Shown here: positions 47,849 through 59,169 of the stretch, in pieces | Layout of the letters: each line of letters begins with the position of its first letter | Position numbering within the stretch: the first letter of the stretch is position 1 | NCBI GenBank assembly: GCA_036850595.1 | Contig: CM072166.1 | Span: forward strand, 1,021,118-1,085,117 | Source of the DNA: Rhyacichthys aspro | Lineage: Eukaryota > Chordata > Actinopteri > Gobiiformes > Rhyacichthyidae | Direction of reading: 5' to 3' | Length of the DNA stretch: 64,000 bases | Program-made: the position numbers and the translations under genes | Notes under the pieces: generated by a model | Seen by the model: only the letters and a program-made list of their open reading frames with translations | What the model was told of the DNA's origin: nothing | Databases searched by the model: none

Positions 47849-50800
47849 TCAGTTCGTGTTTATCGTGGTTTCGGTGCGACTCTCTTCGGTCGGTCTTTTC
47901 GGCGTTAAACCGGAGCAGTTCTGGGTCAGAGCCAGGGTCAGAGCCGTCTCCAGTTTCTGCTCCAGAGCGTCCAGTCGTCGGTCGAAGTGCTCCTTCAGAC
48001 GCAGCTCCATTTCCTCCAGACGCCGCTCCATCGCCGGGTCCAACTCACTGTGACACGAGAAGAAACGGGACTTAAATTAGACTCTTTATAACCATACAAT
48101 ATAGAACAAAACTCAAACTACAGAAGCTTTAGAGGGTCAAAACTACAACTACAGCAGCTTTAGAGGGTCAAAACTACAACTACAGTAGCTTTAGAGGGTC
48201 AAAACTACAACTACAGAGGCTTTAGAGGGTCAAAACTCAAACTACAGAGGCTTTAGAGGGTCAAAACTACAACTACAGCAGCTTTAGAGGGTCAAAACTA
48301 CAACTACAGTAGCTTTAGAGGGTCAAAACTACAACTACAGTAGCTTTAGAGGGTCAAAACTCAAACTACAGAAGCTTTAGAGGGTCAAAACTACAACTAC
48401 AGTAGCTTTAGAGGGTCAAAACTCAAACTACAGAAGCTTTAGAGAGTCAAAACTACAACTACAGCAGCTTTAGAGGGTCAAAACTACAACTACAGAAGCT
48501 TTAGAGGGTCAAAACTACAACTACAGAAGCTTTAGAGGGTCAAAACTACAACTACAGTAGCTTTAGAGGGTCAAAACTCAAACTACAGCAGCTTTAGAGG
48601 GTCAAAACTACAACTACAGAGGCTTTAGAGGGTCAAAACTCAAACTACAGCAGCTTTAGAGGGTCACAACTACAACTACAGAGGCTTTAGAGGGTCAAAA
48701 CTCAAACTACAGTAGCTTTAGAGGGTCAAAACTACAACTACAGTAGCTTTAGAGGGTCAAAACTCAAACTACAGCAGCTTTAGAGGGTCAAACCTCGCCC
48801 ATAAAAATATGCAACAGTCTTTAGCTTTGTTTTAGACAAATCAAAGCTGTCTCTAAATCAAAAAACACAAAGCCACATGAGAGAAAATGCCACAAACCAA
48901 ACCTGTCTGATCTTGCAAAACTAAATCTTCAAATTTTTCCCAGAATCCACCTTAAATCTTCGACTGGTTTGTACAAAATGGAGTTGGATGTATTTTCTGC
49001 GTAAGCGCTGGTCTGTCTCTGAATCTGCTGACGTCTGCCCACATCACATCAGCTGCTGTTCCAACAAAGACCCTCTTTTATCCACTTTTCTCCAGTGGAA
49101 AAAAACCTGACCCCGCTCAGTTTCACTGGTTGAAATATTTAATGTTTTCTTGCCTGATGGTGTTTATTTTTCATAGTTTAATTTAATTAATTAAAATGTC
49201 TGGGAATTAAGTTGCTGTTTTGCCTTAATGTAAATCAAAATTGAACTGCACTCCATTGATTTGAATTAATCAGGTTTTTCCACCATGATCTCACGTCTTA
49301 AGATGATAATAATAGATTCAAAGCTGCAGTAAACAGTTTAGTTTTTTTGTCCCGGTCTCAGACTCTCCTCCAACAGCAGCAGTAACCTTTCCTAATTCTT
49401 TTATTTAAAAAAAGGTAAAACTGGATCAATTTTTCACCACAAAATACATCACAGTAAATCAAAATTTAGATCTGACCTGAAACGTTTATCTTTGGAGTTT
49501 ATCGTTGTAGACTGTAGTGATCCTGGAATTATCTCCGTCTCGTTAAACACTGCGTCGAATAGTTAATCACTTTTTAATAAAGTGAAGCGTGAACTAACCA
49601 GGATCCGTTGCTGAGCTGCTTCACGGCCGCGGCGTTGTCCAGTCTCAACTGAGTCACGTGACCACAGACGCTCTGCAGGACGGGCAGCAGGTCGGGGGCG
49701 GAGCTTAGCATCTGGCCACGCCCCTTCATCAGTTGTGACATCATGTCCGTGATCTGGGCGGGGCTCACGGGGCCTCGGACCTCGCCGCTCTCTGGACACG
49801 ACAGGTTCACATCATCAGTCTTTAACGTGAACGGGTTTCTTAATGTGTCATGTGACTTCTTTTGTTGACGCCGCCATCTACACTACAGTAGTTTTAGAGG
49901 GTCAAAACTCAAACTACAGCAGCTTTAGAGGGTCAAAACTCAAACTACAGAAGCTTTAGAGGGTCAAAACTACAACTACAACAGCTTTAGAGGGTCAAAA
50001 CTACAACTACAACAGCTTTAGAGGGTCAAAACTACAACTACAACAGCTTTAGAGGGTCAAAACTCAAACTACAGCAGCTTTAGAGGGTCAAAATTCAAAC
50101 TACATAAACTTTAGAGTGTCAAAACTACAACTACAGTAGCTTTAGAGGGTCAAAACTACAACTACAACAGCTTTAGAGGGTCAAAACTCAAACTACAGAA
50201 GCTTTAGAGGGTCAAAACTCAAACTACAGCAGCTTTAGAGGGTCAAAACTACAACTACAGCAGCTTTAGAGGGTCAAAACTCAAACTACAGTAGCTTTAG
50301 AGGGTCAAAACTCAAACTACAGTAGCTTTAGAGGGTCAAAACTCAAACTACAGCAGCTTTAGAGGGTCAAAACTCAAACTACAGAAGCTTTAGAGGGTCA
50401 AAACTCAAACTACAGCAGCTTTAGAGGGTCAAAACTCAAACTACAGCAGCTTTAGAGGGTCAAAACTACAACTACTGCAGCTTTAGAGGGTCAAAACTAC
50501 AACTACAGCAGCTTAAAAGACCCCATAAGTCCTCACCTGAGTTTGATGAGTCGGTGGAGGTGGGGCCAGAGTCATGTGACACACCTCCATTTTGAGTGGG
50601 CGGAGCTTCAGGAGGAGAGGGACTGAACTGAGGCTAAAACAGAAAACAGTAGAGACTAAGAGATGTTTATTGAGGGACAAATGACGGTAGAAACATGTCT
50701 AAGGTGGTGTTAGAGGAGTCTAAGGTGATGTTGGTGGAGTCTGAGGTGGTGTTAGAGGGTCTGAGGTGGTGTTAGAGGAGTCTGAGGTGGTGTTAGAGGA

Positions 50801-52831
50801 GTCTGAGGTGGTGTTAGAGGAGTCTGAGGTGGTGTTAGAGGGTCTGAGGTGGTGTTAGAGGGTCTGAGGTGGTGTTAGAGGGTCTGAGGTGGTGTTAGAG
50901 GAGTCTGAGGTGGTGTTAGAGGAGTCTGAGGTAGTGTTAGAGGGTCTGAGGTGGTGTTAGAGGAGTCTGAGGTGGTGTTGGTGGAGTTGTTACCGGTGGT
51001 GTTTGGGTGTGGTTCAGAGACAGAGCTCTGCCTCCCATCAACAGCGGGAACAGGCTGCTCAGAGACGAGGCTTGGTTCTGACAAACACAGAAGAGTTTAG
51101 TGAAATCTAAAGGTCCTGAGTTTAGTCCTGGTTTAGTCCTGGTTTAGACCTGGTTTAGTCCAGGTTTAGTCCTGGTTTAGTCCTGGTTTAGTTTTGGATT
51201 TAGATTCAAGCTCATCGTGTGGTGCTATTTTAATCCTAAAACTCACAACTCCACTAACAAAGACTACACAGAGCTAGTTTAATCATAATTTATTTTGTCC
51301 AGGTTATATTCTATCAGAATTAGTCCATGGATTAGTCCTATATTTAGGCTTCAATTAACCCCAGTTAAATCCATATTTTTTTTGTCTTTAGAACTACTAC
51401 TAATCCTCGTTGATCCTAGCCCCTGCTGTAATACCCCTCCTCTCCACCAGGTGCTGCTCTAACCCTGTCCTTTGGTCTGACCTGCTGTTGAAACTGCACC
51501 ATGTCCATCAGATGCTGAGCTCCAGGAGACAGACTGGTTCCCATCTCGTCCATCATGGTCTGGACCTGCTGCATGTCGATCCCAGCGCCCAGACCGGGAT
51601 CTGAACGCACCGTCTGTAAACCCACCACAAGGAGCTGCACCTGAACGCACCGTCGACCACTTAGAGACAACAGCTGTAGGGACAAAAAGACCATTACTCT
51701 GCATATCTAAAGACTTAGATATAGTTTAAGAGAAGAATCTGTGGGATTATAAATGACTTCACTGATCAGTACTTATTTAAATTCATCAATCATTTTTAAT
51801 GAAGTAAGGTCAAAACATAAACAAGGTTCTCTCAGGTTTATTTAAATAGAAGTGACGTAACACAATCCATTTCCCACCTTCACTTCACACGATGTTGACG
51901 GATGATCGAGGACCAGCTGCTTCCTGTAGAAAGGCCCTGAGTCCGAGCTGTGAAAACAAATAAAAACCTCATATTAAGACAGGGGTGTCCAAACTTTTTA
52001 CAAACAGGACCACATATGATGAGAAGAAAGAGTTTTAATTGTATTTAGGCAGTTTTCAGATGGATTAGTTCAGGTTTTAGATAGATTTGGAGAAGTTTTA
52101 GATGGATTTGGAGAAGTTTTAGATGGATTTGGACATGTTTTAGATGGATTTGGAGAAGTTTTAGATGGATTTGGACAGGTTTTAGATGGATTTGGACAGG
52201 TTTAAGACAGATTTGGACAGGTTTTAAAGGCTGAGGGCCGCATAAAATATGCTTGTGTAAAATTAATATTACTTAGATCTTAGTTTTAAAATAGGTGTCA
52301 TAAATCAGTGGAAACCTGCTGAACTAACCTGTAAGACCACAGCTAAGAGGACAATAATATTAGAACCTGTACCTGTCGGTCTGAACGTTCTGGTCCCTCT
52401 CTCCTCTCACCGTCCCACAGTACTCTCCGCTCTGGTCGTACACCTCCACCGTCCGGGCCTCACTCACCAACAATAACCGTCTGATGGCAGCGGGAGACTC
52501 TGAGGGTCTACAGCTCAGAGACAGGACACAGGGAGAGCCCTCCTCCGTCTGCTCCAACAGGACTGGGCCGGCACCACTGAGGAGAAACAAACCAGTAGCA
52601 TCTTTATCACTAACTAACTGCTGAGTTCTGTAGATTAAAGGTTAGCTCTGTTTATGGTGACAAAATGGAGAAAGTCCTGGCTCATAAACAGAATTCAGGA
52701 GGTGTTTCTTACTGTTTCGGTTCGTCTCTTTCACTCAGCTCCTCGTTATCGTTTGTATCCACAGACAGAAGGACGTCAGGAAGAGAGCATCCCTCTGTTT
52801 GACAAACCCAAGATGAAGACACGTCCACCAT
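47849..52831 (-). CDS. c10orf88: c10orf88 / PAAT, ATPase associated with mitochondrial ABC transporters
   Basis: Human PAAT is reported to bind the inner-membrane ABC transporters ABCB7, ABCB8 and ABCB10 and to affect mitochondrial iron handling. Exons on the minus strand: 52831-52713, 52576-52373, 51947-51878, 51673-51482, 51077-50994, 50633-50537, 49791-49599 and 48047-47849; total 1158 nt, 385 aa (human about 445). Start ATG at 52831 opens MVDVSSSWVCQTEGCSLPDV. Recognition rests on the N-terminal block SPCVLSLSCRPSE..RRLLLVSEARTVEVYDQSGE and the layout of the rest. The middle (exons 5-6) is Ser/Pro/Thr-rich and weakly conserved. The C-terminus (from about residue 326, AMERRLEEMELRLKEHFDRR) is a predicted coiled coil. 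Every junction keeps frame. Two introns carry 31-bp arrays. Confidence 0.85.
48120..48795 (-). repeat. 31-bp minisatellite, last intron of c10orf88
   Basis: About 22 units; on the minus strand they contain GACCCTCTAAAGCTGCTG or GCTACTG/GCTTCTG variants, the same family as in plekha1. Orientation is sense relative to c10orf88 transcription. Confidence 0.96.
49335..49570 (+). repeat. dispersed repeat family A, copy 4
   Basis: Contains GGTCTCAGACTCTCCTCCAA, GTAGACTGTAGTGATCCTGG and TTATCTCCGTCTCGTTAAAC, shared with 58640-58830 and 640-840. It ends next to the donor of the c10orf88 exon at 49791-49599. Confidence 0.65.
49880..50515 (-). repeat. 31-bp minisatellite, c10orf88 intron 6
   Basis: About 20 units of the same 31-bp family, again sense relative to the host gene. 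It ends about 20 nt from the donor of the exon at 50633-50537. Confidence 0.96.
50690..50991 (-). repeat. 21-bp CTCTAACACCACCTCAGACT array adjoining c10orf88 exon 5 donor
   Basis: On the transcribed strand the donor CACCG|GTAACAACTCC leads within a few nucleotides into about 15 units containing AACACCACCTCAGACTCCTC. Local family, not seen elsewhere. Confidence 0.93.
51115..51200 (-). repeat. short 11-bp tract (TTTAGTCCTGG), c10orf88 intron 4
   Basis: Six or seven units of TTTAGTCCTGG on the plus strand, about 40 nt upstream (in gene sense) of the exon at 51077. Confidence 0.85.
51982..52255 (+). mobile_element. hAT-like non-autonomous remnant carrying 21-bp repeats
   Basis: Opens with AGGGGTGTCCAAACTTTTTA..GGACCACATATGATGA and closes with GGCTGAGGGCCGCAT, the wording typical of non-autonomous hAT remnants in vertebrates. 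The core (52060-52230) is an eight-unit array of TTTTAGATGGATTTGGACAGG, the 21-bp family. Assignment to hAT is from recalled sequence style, not from a search. Confidence 0.4.
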
Positions 52832-53580
52832 GATGAAGCTGCAGAAACACAAATATAACCAAATAATACAAATATATCGCTTGCAGTAGAAGTGTCAGTG
52901 GCAACAAACAGAAGAAGTATTAAATGGTCACAATGTTAATAGTTCACATAGAGGTCGTTATTTCCCAAAGTCAAATGGGCATTTTTCTCCTCAGGAAAAT
53001 GTCTGTTTGTTCCTTTGTTTAATAGAGAGTCACAAAATCTCCAAACAACAAAGAGCTTCTGTGTTGCCCTATAAAGAACTGCCATTGTCCCTACGCATGG
53101 CACTAGTAAACAATATCAATAGGATTATTATCAATTACTTTATGCACTGAAGTTAATTCCAAATATGAAATTTCTTCTATATATACAATACCACCGTATA
53201 TCACATAATAGGGGTATATTATTAGGGGTTTGGATGCTTTCTATAGATTACAAAACAATGGTATGTTAATTGCATGTCTAATGTACTGCAAAACGAGCTT
53301 AAGCTGAGTTTGTTTACATTCCTTAATTATCAGTAATATTCAGTAATAGCCTTTAGCTCAAAATTTTAAACAATTTTACCTTTAACCGTCACCAAAAACT
53401 GCTCAATGGCGCTGTTTGTCTCCTACATGTTTCTCTGATAACATCCACAAAAAACCCCCAAAACAGTTAAACAACAACCGTGTAGTTTTATAGAAATAGT
53501 AATAACTCGTTTGAAGCTAAAGCTAATTCCGCTTCTGTCACTAACCGGAAGTTGTCATTTTACCGGAAGTTAATTCGAAG
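52832..53580 (-). promoter_or_regulatory. c10orf88: c10orf88 5' UTR, first intron and inferred exon 1
   Basis: The start exon has an acceptor (GTTTCTGCAG) before 52838. A donor TTAAAG|GTAAAA on the minus strand ends a likely non-coding exon at 53380. The promoter side carries ETS motifs at 53544-53570 and is shared with asb3. No TATA box. Confidence 0.4.
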
Positions 53581-53641
53581 ACGCACCGGATGTTATGATG
53601 TGACGTCGTTAGCGTGTAGCACACGTCCACAATCCATGGAG
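53540..53641. promoter_or_regulatory. bidirectional promoter c10orf88 / asb3 with ETS and CRE-like sites
   Basis: ACCGGAAGT at 53544-53552 and again at 53562-53570, ACCGGATGT at 53585-53593 and TGACGTCG at 53601-53608 lie between the two divergent genes. A donor at 53641/53642 (ATGGAG|GTAAAT) marks the likely end of asb3 exon 1. Starts are not mapped. Confidence 0.6.
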
Positions 53642-54164
53642 GTAAATTGCAGATTTTATTTTATTTTTTATAGTTTTATTACAATTAAACATCGCCTCTA
53701 GGCTAGATATAGTTCATTTATTGTTTGTTGTTGCAGTGATGACGCGTTTCAGAAGAAGAACTGCCGTAATTGGGTTTAAAGCTTGTTGCTTTCAAGTAAC
53801 TAAGTAGTTTAAGTGTTTATGGTTATGTTTATTAATTTGAACATATATAGCTATTTAATATAAATCCTTAAGGAAATACTTACAAAAAAACATAATCGAG
53901 AAAAAAGAGATCACCTTCAATGTCACTATATGTGAACTAAACATTTAGAACTGTAGAAGATAATTTTCCAAAATTTATTCCTCTAATACTGGGTTAAGTC
54001 TTCTAGAACATTGTATTGTGAATTTACTGCCGTGTCATTGTTGTCCTGTTTGTTACTAATTTACCTTAAAAATAATTCTTTAACAAGGACTCATGCCTCA
54101 CATAATGTCTTATTGATGGCTCCTGTCTTCTCTAATGTAGACTAATTCTCTTTTTTCCTTAAAG
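53642..54164 (+). other. asb3 intron 1
   Basis: About 520 nt, AT-rich, no repeats or genes recognised. Acceptor CCTTAAAG at 54164; 22 nt of 5' UTR precede the ATG. Confidence 0.5.
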
Positions 54165-54186
54165 TGAAGGAAAGGGAGGTTGTAGG

Positions 54187-56874
54187 ATGGACTTCACTGA
54201 GGTTTACTGCGACACTGTGTGCAGTGTCTCTGCAGCGGCTCGGTCCGGATCCAGGAGGCAGGTCCAGAGGCTGATCCAGAGCGGACACAGTGTGGACATA
54301 AAGGACAACCGTGGCTGGAACTCACTCCACGAAGCGGCTGCAGCTGGAAACGATGGATGTGTGAGAGCAATACTGAAAGCTGCAGGTCAGAAAACACATC
54401 TGCAAAGTAAACAAAAGGACATAAAGTCATATAGGATGTTTTTTCATTACAATTGAATGAATTTGCTCAGAGCTCACTAAGCTTACACTCAGCTCTTATT
54501 CTGTGATCTGTATTTTCTTTTCAGCTGCTTCGTCTCATGGTCTTCGCTCCTTTGTAAACTCTCTGACCCACGAGGGAGAGTCGGCCTGTTTCTTAGCTGC
54601 TCATAACGGACACTTAGCTGTCGTCAAACTGCTGCTGAAAGCCAAGGCCAACTTCAATCAGCAAACGAACGACCTGTCCAGCCCTCTCTACGCAGGTATG
54701 ACTCTCAGTGTGAGTCGTATTAAGACCTGCCTCAGATTTAAGACTGTTTTCATGCAGTTGCTCTGTGTTTCTCAGCTGTAGACAGAGGTCACACTGACAT
54801 TGTGCAGTTGTTGATTCGTCAAGGAGCAGAAGTAAACAGGGCCCACACTGCCTCCTGCTGGACCTGCCTCCATCAGGCTGTTTATAGGGTACAATGAAAA
54901 GCAGTAGTAACAATAACCGAATGTTTATGTGGTATTGCTTCTGATCTGTCTGAACTGGGTAAAGGGACAGGCTCTCTCTATTTTTTTGCTCCAAAACAGC
55001 AAAAACACAGAAGAGAACAATATTTATTTGATTATATACTTATACAGATTGTAAAAAGATCTTGAAGCTGTTTTCTTTTCAGGGCCACAGTAACATGGTC
55101 CGGCTCCTCTCTGAAGTGTCTGACCTGGAGGCAGTGGACGACCACAGGATCACGCCTCTGTTTGTGGCGGCGCAGTACGGAGAGCTGGAGTCTCTCAGGA
55201 TCCTCATCTCTGCAGGTTTTTATTAACGTTTATCACCATTATCCAACTGTGTAGTGCCTTAGTTACTGGGGTTGTAACCTCATTCAGCCCTTGGTCATGT
55301 TTTATACTTTAATTAGCAAAAATAGCCAATTTTATTCAGCGATATAAAACCAGAAAATATGTGGTTACATCAGGTAATCCAGAAGTACATCGAATGTACA
55401 TGAAGTAATGTATTGCTGTGCATCCCGTTCAGGAGCGAGCGTGAACTGCCAGGCGGAGGACGGGGCCACTCCTCTCCTGATCTCGTCTCAGGAGGGACAC
55501 GGGGCCTGTGTGGACATGCTGCTGCTGAACGGGGCCGACCCGAACCTGAGCTGCGGCTCCGAGTGGCTCCAGCTGCCGCTCCACGCCGCCGCGGAGTTTG
55601 GACACATCAGGTAACTATCATCAGGATAAAAAAAATGAGCTCTTTTTAATGTCCTCCTGTTGAGAGAAAATAAAAGATAAAACTTGCTAAACCCACATTA
55701 TTGCACTTTGTTTCTCTGCAGAATCCTGAAAAGGCTGATGGCAGTGACAGACCGGACCTGTGACTGCAGCCCGGGCCAGGTGAGTCCTCTGTACCTGGCC
55801 GTACAAAAAGACCAGAGGCAGGTGGTGGAGGTTCTTCTGAAGGAGGGCTTCAGCCCGAACGCCCAGGACTGTGACGAGCTGCTGGGACTGAGGTCTCCGC
55901 TCGCTCTGGCTCTGTTTCAGGCGTCGCACACACCCTCCAGCAGGTAACAGTCACTCCACACCTGATACACTGCTCTACACTGCTCTACACTGCTCTACAG
56001 AGGGGTTTTCTGTGTAATTAGGGTCACTCCTCTGTTCTCTTTTCTTTGATAAAGCTCTGAAATAATGAAGCTGCTGTTGGCGGCCGGAGCGTCTCTTCAC
56101 AAAGAGTCGTGGGCTCACGTTTTAAAGGCTGAAAAACCAAATCGACTGCAGCTGGTACTGAGCTTCAGGTCTGTCCCTGGTTCTTTTCCTCGAGAACAGA
56201 ACTCAGAATGTTGTCCTGAAGCGGAGAGAAGAGCGTTAACGGAGCTGGAGATGACGGAGCTGGTTGATGAGTGTGTCAAACAAGCGGAGAACGGCGAAAT
56301 GTGGCTGCCTCTGCTTTTGAACGCAGGACTGGAGCCAGACTCACTGCTGCAGACAGACATGTAACAACCACAGCTGATCACTATTCATTAGCTTCAACAG
56401 AGACAAACTAATTTGTTACATTCCATGCTTATCTAAGAAGAGACAGTGATTTAGATTTTTCACTTTAAAACGTGTTTGTTGCAGGTTTAAAGAGGCTCCC
56501 AGTCCTGCGCTGAACCTCCTGCTGCAGTTTGTGAACTGGTCCTGCCTCAGTCCAGATCTAAGACTCGTTCTGGATCAGAGACGAGCCGAGAAAACCTGGG
56601 ATCCTCTGCCGCTGTTTGGTATGAGGACAATCAATGACAGAGCAGCTCTACTCATATTTATATCCTATGCTTATCCCTTTCCCCTCTTTTTTTATCTGCA
56701 GGCTCCGTTCCCAGTCTGTCTCACTTGTGTCGGCTCCAGATCAGAACGGTCCTGGGATCAGCTCTGTTAATGAGGACCACAACCATCCAGAGACTTCCTG
56801 TTCCTGTCCCGTTACATCACTTCCTCCAGTTCAGAGACGTCCAGCCATGTCTTCAAGTGGATCTAAAAGACTGA
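54187..56874 (+). CDS. asb3: asb3, ankyrin repeat and SOCS box protein
   Basis: ASB3 is a substrate receptor of Cullin-5 / Elongin BC ubiquitin ligases. Coding exons: 54187-54385, 54525-54695, 54776-54888, 55083-55215, 55433-55610, 55722-55943, 56055-56360, 56485-56618 and 56702-56874; 1629 nt, 542 aa (human 518). Start MDFTEVYCDTVCSVSAAARS matches human MDFTEAYADTCS. Ankyrin repeats run from about residue 42 (DNRGWNSLHEAAAAGNDGCV) to about 330, including TPLFVAAQYGELESLRILIS and TPLLISSQEGHGACVDMLLL. SOCS box in the last exon: BC box LSHLCRLQIR (491-500) and Cul5-type LPVPVPLHHFL (517-527). Several exon borders fall in phase 1 within ankyrin repeats. Confidence 0.96.
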
Positions 56875-56949
56875 GCACCATAACATATCCACTCACACAG
56901 ACAATAATTTAACTGTTTACACTTCATTTTTTTTTCATTTCTGTTGCTA

Positions 56950-56968
56950 AATAAATGCAGAAAATAAA
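56950..56968 (+). terminator. asb3: asb3 poly(A) signals
   Basis: Two AATAAA hexamers, 56950-56955 and 56963-56968, about 75-95 nt after the stop codon, so the 3' UTR is very short. Confidence 0.7.
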
Positions 56969-57470
56969 CACCTTTTCACACTGATTTTTTTCAGTCTTAA
57001 AACTAAATCTCAAAGACTCCCCAAGTACCACTCAAGAAAGTCAGAGAACCATGTGTTGAGAAATGGTAAAATAATAATAAAAAAGACTCCTTTTGTAAGA
57101 GACTTAACAGTAATAACAGAATTTACCAAATATATTTATTAAAGCCTCATTTATTCCCACGTGGCTAAATAATAAAAAAGCTTAAGGTTTTACTCTTGTC
57201 CTGGTACAATGCTAATACTAATACTACTTTGCATTTTCCCTGCTTTTTTCCATGATGTAAAAATAAATAATAAAACAAAATAAGCAAAATGAGGTTCAAA
57301 TGAAAAAAAAAAAATCATTATCCCCTTTACATGTGTTTTCTTCACATTATTTTATATTTTTACGTGTCCTTTTTCTGTATTATGTTTGTGTTTATATTGC
57401 GTTTCAATTTTAGGGCGATGGGAAGGACACCCTCTTCTCTCATTGGTTCTAATCGCTGTCAGTCATAATT
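56969..57470. other. intergenic asb3-abca5
   Basis: About 500 nt, AT-rich, no feature recognised before the abca5 promoter. Confidence 0.5.
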
Positions 57471-57671
57471 TCCTTGTCTCTGATTGGCTGGCGTCACGTT
57501 GTTGGGCGGGGATTGTGTTTGACAGGGGGAAGTAACCGCAGCCACAAACCAACAACAAGAAGCGGCTCATTTTCGGTGGTTTACCTGCCTTTAAAGCTCA
57601 TATTTTAACTCTTTAATGTCACAACGACTCGACAGAAACATCGTGAAGATATGCCTTAATGCATTTCATCC
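57471..57671 (+). promoter_or_regulatory. abca5: abca5 promoter and non-coding exon 1
   Basis: An inverted CCAAT box (ATTGG, 57483-57487) and a GC box (GGGCGGGG, 57504-57511) precede a likely 5' UTR exon that ends at a strong donor ATCC|GTAAGTAAG (57671/57672). No TATA box. The start site is not visible. Confidence 0.5.
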
Positions 57672-59158
57672 GTAAGTAAGAAAAATGTGGGCTTTTCCTC
57701 CTGTTTTGTCACGTTTTCGGCCATTCCCGTTTTATTTGTACGTGCAGCACTGAAACAGCATTTAGCTTCCAGTGGCTAACACTTTCACTTAAACCAGCAA
57801 CAGCGGTTTATAATCTCAGTTTTTCCCAATAAAATCCACTAGAATAATCATTTTAAATTGTTTTATAGCAGGTATTAATGCTAACCAGAGAGAAGTGGTT
57901 GCTGAATGTAGCTTGCTTTACGTGAATCCACCTCAAAAACGTGAATTTCTCAGGTGTTTTCTCCAAACATTTATAATTGTCTTTCCGCGTTGACACTGGT
58001 TTTAGACGGAATCAGGGATAATCTCGTTAAAATATACTCTGGAGATTATTGTAATGCGTTTAATCCAGGAATAATTCACCTCTGGGGTTTAAAATATTGG
58101 TTAGCTGCAAATTTGACGAATAATAACGTGATATAATGAAATATGACTCTTAAAATATCTATAATTTCCTTGTTAAATGTACCTAAACTGTATCTATGTA
58201 AGTGTTTGCATCCTTATTTTTACAAGAAGCGGTCACCTAATTGAATTTAGAGGAGATTAATCTAACACTTTTAATTTATTAATGGTTAATTAATGTTTCA
58301 AATGTTTAAACTCTGTTTATCTGCAAACAGCACATACATACTTGATTATATCTATATTGTATTACTTTCTATACAAAAATTCACACTACGGTGGCCCTGT
58401 AGGGACATGATGTTTTCAAGGAACAAACCCAGTGGCTTTCGACCAGATTGACTCAGGGTGTTGTGTGTTGATGATGTCAACAAACTACGTTTTACAGGGT
58501 CTCTATTAGAAAAGAAATACAGATAACAGATAATATATACTAAATACTGAGTAAAGCACATTGCCATTCTTCAAGCAAAATGTGTATTATGGCTGATGTG
58601 AAGCTATTATGAAAGCTTCAGTCTGATTTTCTTTTTTTGTCTCTGTCTCAGACTCCACTCTCCTCCAAAATCAGTCTAGGGACCTCTCCTGCTTCTCTTT
58701 TATTAAAAAATAAAACCAGACCAGTTTTTCCTCCAAAATACTAATCCATTTGACCAAACTGAAGTTTAGAGTTTAGCGTTAGCTTAGCTGTGACTTCAGC
58801 GTCAGGACGACAATTATCTCCTCCTCGTTAAACATTACGTGATTGAATTGACAGTATTTATCTGTGTTTTACGTTGTCTCCCTTTTCTCTGTTGATGCTT
58901 GTCTTTTTTCAGCTGTTTCTCTGTTAAAAGACATATTCATAAAGACTGTTTTTTCTCAAATGTTTGATGTTTACAATAAACTATTTGGGTTTAAACCATT
59001 TTCACAACGAGAAGAAACAAATATAACATAATAAGAGCAGCTGTAAATAACCGACACAGTGTAATAACAACATTTACACACACATTCACATATAGGACAC
59101 ATGAATGACTATATTATGCCCAATTACATGGTTTTCTGGTCCTGTGGTTGTTTTCCAG
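57672..59158 (+). repeat. abca5 intron 1, with dispersed family A copy 5 at 58625-58985
   Basis: 58625-58985 shares CAGACTCCACTCTCCTCCAA, ACCAAACTGAAGTTTAGAG, TTATCTCCTCCTCGTTAAAC and AGCTGTTTCTCTGTTAAAA blocks with copies 2-4. The rest is AT-rich with nothing recognised. Confidence 0.6.
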
Positions 59159-59169
59159 CTGAGGCCCGG

